In this document: one piece after another, positions 61,063 through 64,000 of the stretch
Layout: each line of letters starts with the position of its first letter
How positions within the stretch are numbered: the stretch's first letter is position 1
DNA from: Amycolatopsis dendrobii
GTDB taxonomy: Bacteria > Actinomycetota > Actinomycetes > Mycobacteriales > Pseudonocardiaceae
Length of the DNA: 64,000 bases
Direction of reading: 5' to 3'
Assembly: GCF_014145675.1 (NCBI RefSeq)
Contig: NZ_JACGZW010000003.1
Location: 1-64,000, forward strand
Program-made: the position numbers and the translations under genes
The notes under the pieces: generated by a model
Database searches by the model: none
The model's input: only the letters and a program-made list of their open reading frames with translations
What the model was told of the DNA's origin: nothing

Positions 61063-61932
61063 ATGGAACTTGGCCTCCAGGTCCCCGACTTCACCGTGCC
61101 GGGAGGGACCGCCGCGCTCGGCGCCGAACTGGCCGGGACGGCGCGGGCGGCGGACGACGCGGGGTTCGCGTATCTCGCGGTGATGGACCACTTCTTCCAG
61201 ATTCCCAGTGTCGGCCCGAGCGACCGCGCGATGCTTGAGGCGTATACGACGCTCGGCTACTTCGCCGCGCACACCCAGCGCGCGAAATTGTTCACCTACG
61301 TCACTGGCGCGATTTACCGGCATCCAGGGCTGCTCGCGAAGACGGTCACCACGCTCGACGTGCTGTCCGGCGGGCGGGCCATGCTCGGCATCGGAGCCGG
61401 GTGGAACGAGGAAGAAGCCCGCGGGCTCGGTTTTCCGTTTCCGTCCACATCGGAGCGGTTCGAGCTGCTCGAGGAGAACCTGCGGTATGTCCGGCAGATG
61501 TGGAACGAGGACGACAAACCGTTCTCCGGCAAGCATTTCACCGCCGAAAGGCTGCTCAACAGCCCGCAGCCGCTGCGCCGGCCGCCGATCATGGTCGGCG
61601 GTGGCGGCGAGAAGAAAACCCTCCGGCTGGTCGCGAAGTACGGCGACTACTGCAACATCGGCAACGGACCGGATCTCGAACGCAAGCTCGACGTGCTCAA
61701 GCGGCACTGCGAAACCGAGGGCCGCGACTACGCCGAGATCGCCAAGACCGTTTACCACTACCTGGACATCGGTCCGTCCGGGGAGAAAACCGGCGAATTT
61801 CTCGCCGAGGCGCGCCGGCTGCACCGGCTCGGCGTGCACGCCATGATCGGCCCGATACCCGGCGGTGCGGACCGGGCCAGGATCGAGATTTTCGCGCAAG
61901 ACATCATTCCGGCGGTTAAGGAGTTGGCATGA
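61063..61932 (+). CDS. LLM-class F420-dependent oxidoreductase, first of a tandem pair
   Basis: The product has 289 residues from ATG 61063; GTG 61054 in frame is an alternative. The luciferase-like TIM barrel shows DAGFAYLAVMDHFFQI, LVTGAIYRHP-like VTGAIYRHPGLLAK, LDVLSGGRAMLGIGAGWNEEE and PPIMVGGGGEKKTLRLV. It belongs to the F420-dependent subgroup common in Mycobacterium and Amycolatopsis. Its stop overlaps the next start by 4 nt. The substrate is unknown. Confidence 0.88.
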   Translation: MELGLQVPDFTVPGGTAALGAELAGTARAADDAGFAYLAVMDHFFQIPSVGPSDRAMLEAYTTLGYFAAHTQRAKLFTYVTGAIYRHPGLLAKTVTTLDVLSGGRAMLGIGAGWNEEEARGLGFPFPSTSERFELLEENLRYVRQMWNEDDKPFSGKHFTAERLLNSPQPLRRPPIMVGGGGEKKTLRLVAKYGDYCNIGNGPDLERKLDVLKRHCETEGRDYAEIAKTVYHYLDIGPSGEKTGEFLAEARRLHRLGVHAMIGPIPGGADRARIEIFAQDIIPAVKELA

Positions 61933-62801
61933 AACTCGGGTTGCACCTGGCTCAGCAGACCTGGCCGAACGGCCCGGCGGCGCTCGGCTCCGACCTCGCG
62001 CGGGTGGCCCGTAGCGCGGACGAGGCCGGGTTCGCATACCTGTCGGTGATGGACCATTTCTTCCAGATTTCCAGCTACGGCCCGCCCGAGCACGAAATGC
62101 TGGAAGCCTGGACCACGCTCGGCTTCCTCGCCGCGCACACCGAACGCGTCAAGCTGCTCACGCTTGTCACCGGCGTGATCTACCGGCACCCCGGACTGCT
62201 CGCGAAGGCGGCGACGACGCTCGACGTGCTCTCCGGCGGGCGGGCGATCCTCGGCATCGGAGCGGGCTGGAACGAGGAGGAGTCCCGTGCGCTCGGATTC
62301 CGGTTCCCGCCGATGAAGGAGCGGTTCGAACAGCTCGAGGACGCGCTCCGGTACGTCCACCAGATGTGGGCCGAGGGCGACGAACCCTTTGCCGGCACGC
62401 ACGTCAGCGGTGAGCGGTTGCTCAACAGCCCGCAGCCGATCCAGCGGCCGCATCCGCCGATCATGATCGGGGGCAGCGGCGAGAAGAAGACGCTGCGGTT
62501 CGTCGCACAATACGCCGACATCTGCAATTTGCTGCCCAACGCGGACCTTCCGCGCAAACTGGAAGTGCTGAAGCAGCACTGCGAGGACGTCGGCCGCGAC
62601 TACTCCGAGATCACGAAAACCGCATCGCTGCGGCTGGATACCGGTGAAAACGGCGAGAAAACCGGGCAACTGCTGGATGAACTGGGCCGGCTGTCGGAGC
62701 TCGGGTTCAGCGTCGCGACCGGCTGGGCGCACGGCGTCCCGGATCCCGCGGTGCTCGAACGATTCGCCACCGAAGTGATCCCGGCGGCGGAAAAACTGTG
62801 A
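61929..62801 (+). CDS. LLM-class F420-dependent oxidoreductase, second of a tandem pair
   Basis: This 290-residue close paralogue of the gene at 61063 has the same blocks: EAGFAYLSVMDHFFQI, VTGVIYRHPGLLAK, LDVLSGGRAILGIGAGWNEEE and PPIMIGGSGEKKTLRFV. The ATG overlaps the upstream stop, so the pair is translationally coupled and may form a heterodimer. Differences are clustered in the C-terminal third (~230-285), which lines the substrate end of the barrel. Confidence 0.88.
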   Translation: MKLGLHLAQQTWPNGPAALGSDLARVARSADEAGFAYLSVMDHFFQISSYGPPEHEMLEAWTTLGFLAAHTERVKLLTLVTGVIYRHPGLLAKAATTLDVLSGGRAILGIGAGWNEEESRALGFRFPPMKERFEQLEDALRYVHQMWAEGDEPFAGTHVSGERLLNSPQPIQRPHPPIMIGGSGEKKTLRFVAQYADICNLLPNADLPRKLEVLKQHCEDVGRDYSEITKTASLRLDTGENGEKTGQLLDELGRLSELGFSVATGWAHGVPDPAVLERFATEVIPAAEKL

Positions 62802-63003
62802 TCCGCTGACGAACGGGTGACGGCTGCGCCATCCGGTGCCTGCCGCCCACCCGTTCGTCGCAGCACCTCGCGGCATTCCGCCGCTGTCATTGTCTCGGTT
62901 CCGAATCGACTCCGGTGACGTTCCCGGCGCGCTGTAACGACGGCCGGGTGCGGATCGACCTGCCCTACGCAGATCGCGCACACGAGTCGGAGGAGCCCGG
63001 TAC

Positions 63004-64000
63004 ATGACCACATGTCGACTCTGCGGTTCGGAAAGAACCGCCAGCGTGGTCGACCTCGGCGCGACCCCGCCGTGCGAGCGGTTCCTGACCGCCGCGCAGC
63101 TGGCCGAGCCCGAACCGACTTTCCCGCTGCATCTCGAAGTGTGCACGGAATGCTGGCTCGCGCAGCTCCCGCCGTTGCTCGACCCGGCCGACACTTTCAC
63201 CGATTACGCGTATTTCTCGTCTTTTTCCACCTCGTGGGTCGAGCACGCGAAACGGTTCACCGACGACGCGGTCGAGCGGCTCGGGCTGACCGACCGGTCT
63301 TTCGTCGTCGAGGTCGCCAGCAACGACGGATACCTCCTGAAGCACGTCGTGGAGCGCGGAATCCGTTGCCTCGGCGTGGAACCTTCGGTGAACGTCGGGC
63401 AAGCCGCGCGCGAGTCCGGGGTGCCGACGCACACCGCGTTCCTCTCCGAGGAGACCGGCCGGGAGGTGCGCGCCGAACACGGTCCGGCCGACCTGGTCGT
63501 GGCGAACAACGTTTACGCCCACATCCCGGACATCCGCGGGTTCACCCACGGGCTGCGCGCGCTCGTCGCGAACGACGGCTGGGTGTCGATCGAGGTGCAG
63601 CATCTGCTCACGCTGATCGAGAAGAACCAGTACGACACGATCTACCACGAGCATTTCCAGTACTACACCGTCGAATCCGCGCGACGGGCGCTGGCGGGCG
63701 GCGGGCTGACCGTCGTCGACGTCGAACTCCTTCCCACGCACGGCGGGTCGATCCGGCTCTGGGCGCGGCCGGCGGAGTCCGCCGGGGAGCCGAGCGCGCG
63801 GATGACCGACGTGCTGGCGCGGGAGAAGGCCGCCGGACTGCACGAGCTGTCCGGGTACACCGAATTCGCCGACCGGGTCACCCGCGTCCGGCTCGAATTG
63901 CTCGAATTTCTCCTCGCCGCCCGGAAAACCGGGAAAACGGTCGTCGGCTACGGCGCGCCCGGCAAGGGCAACACCCTGCTCAACCACTGCGGCATCCGCC
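63004..64000 (+). CDS. Sugar C-methyltransferase (NDP-hexose type), 5' part only
   Basis: The gene is open to the window edge; about 332 codons are visible from ATG 63004 (GGAGGAG upstream). An N-terminal zinc-binding domain (CRLCGS, VCTECW) precedes a SAM-binding domain (VVEVASNDGYLLKHV, LGVEPS, DLVVANNVYAHIPD) and the start of the C-terminal domain (YHEHFQYYTVESARRAL, GGSIRLWA, GYGAPGKGNTLLNHCG). These are the marks of TylC3-type 3-C-methyltransferases acting on dTDP-keto-sugars. It suggests that a deoxysugar pathway continues beyond the window. Confidence 0.88.
   Translation, partial: MTTCRLCGSERTASVVDLGATPPCERFLTAAQLAEPEPTFPLHLEVCTECWLAQLPPLLDPADTFTDYAYFSSFSTSWVEHAKRFTDDAVERLGLTDRSFVVEVASNDGYLLKHVVERGIRCLGVEPSVNVGQAARESGVPTHTAFLSEETGREVRAEHGPADLVVANNVYAHIPDIRGFTHGLRALVANDGWVSIEVQHLLTLIEKNQYDTIYHEHFQYYTVESARRALAGGGLTVVDVELLPTHGGSIRLWARPAESAGEPSARMTDVLAREKAAGLHELSGYTEFADRVTRVRLELLEFLLAARKTGKTVVGYGAPGKGNTLLNHCGIR

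Overview
The window reads as a high-GC actinobacterial chromosome of Pseudonocardiaceae type, most likely Amycolatopsis or a close relative. The evidence is strongly GC-biased codon use with many GTG/TTG starts, F420-type oxidoreductases, type VII secretion-related genes, a full mce operon, and a ribosomal/RNA polymerase block in the order known from mycobacteria. The genus call is an inference from gene content; no species is assigned.

Layout. (1) 39-3720: an exported SBP56/methanethiol-oxidase-like propeller and a CopD-like multi-spanning membrane protein, transcribed leftward. (2) 4200-13180: an accessory block of type VII secretion-related cassettes. Two are complete (EbfC-like protein, EspC-like protein, large WxG helical protein, membrane protein), and the first membrane gene is preceded by what looks like the broken 3' end of a third. 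A zinc-ribbon gene lies between the two complete cassettes. No ESX core genes are present. (3) 13242-20747: rpoC and rpoB, leftward. (4) 21469-21915: an AroQ-gamma chorismate mutase. (5) 22029-33568: a complete leftward mce lipid-import operon (mkl, yrbEA, yrbEB, mceA-F, two Mce-associated proteins), lying between rplJL and rpoBC. (6) 34027-43975: the translation block rplL, rplJ (with an L10 leader and attenuator), rplA, rplK, nusG, secE, tRNA-Trp, hadB, hadA, rpmG, tRNA-Met and tRNA-Thr, interrupted by several rightward genes. (7) 44055-52061: a GGDEF/EAL protein with a degenerate cyclase motif, a GNAT acetyltransferase, two tandem methyltransferases, and lon with an HspR-type operator. (8) 52125-64000: mixed housekeeping and accessory genes, namely rmlA, a secreted sialidase-like protein, a lipoprotein, a GC-poor orphan gene, a YajQ-family protein, tRNA-Tyr, EthD and VOC proteins, a TipAL-like MerR regulator, htpX, a Tat-exported YVTN propeller, two tandem LLM oxidoreductases, and the 5' part of a sugar C-methyltransferase that runs off the window.

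The most interesting region is the repeated type VII-related cassette at 4.2-13.2 kb. Gene order, 1-4 nt overlaps and paralogy show that the four proteins evolve as a unit. The EbfC-like proteins carry a conserved C-terminal peptide on a proline-rich linker that could dock a partner. The second candidate is the pair at the left edge, which joins a copper-enzyme-like exported propeller to a CopD-like membrane protein. Apparent intrinsic terminators, several of them perfect hairpins, separate many of the units.
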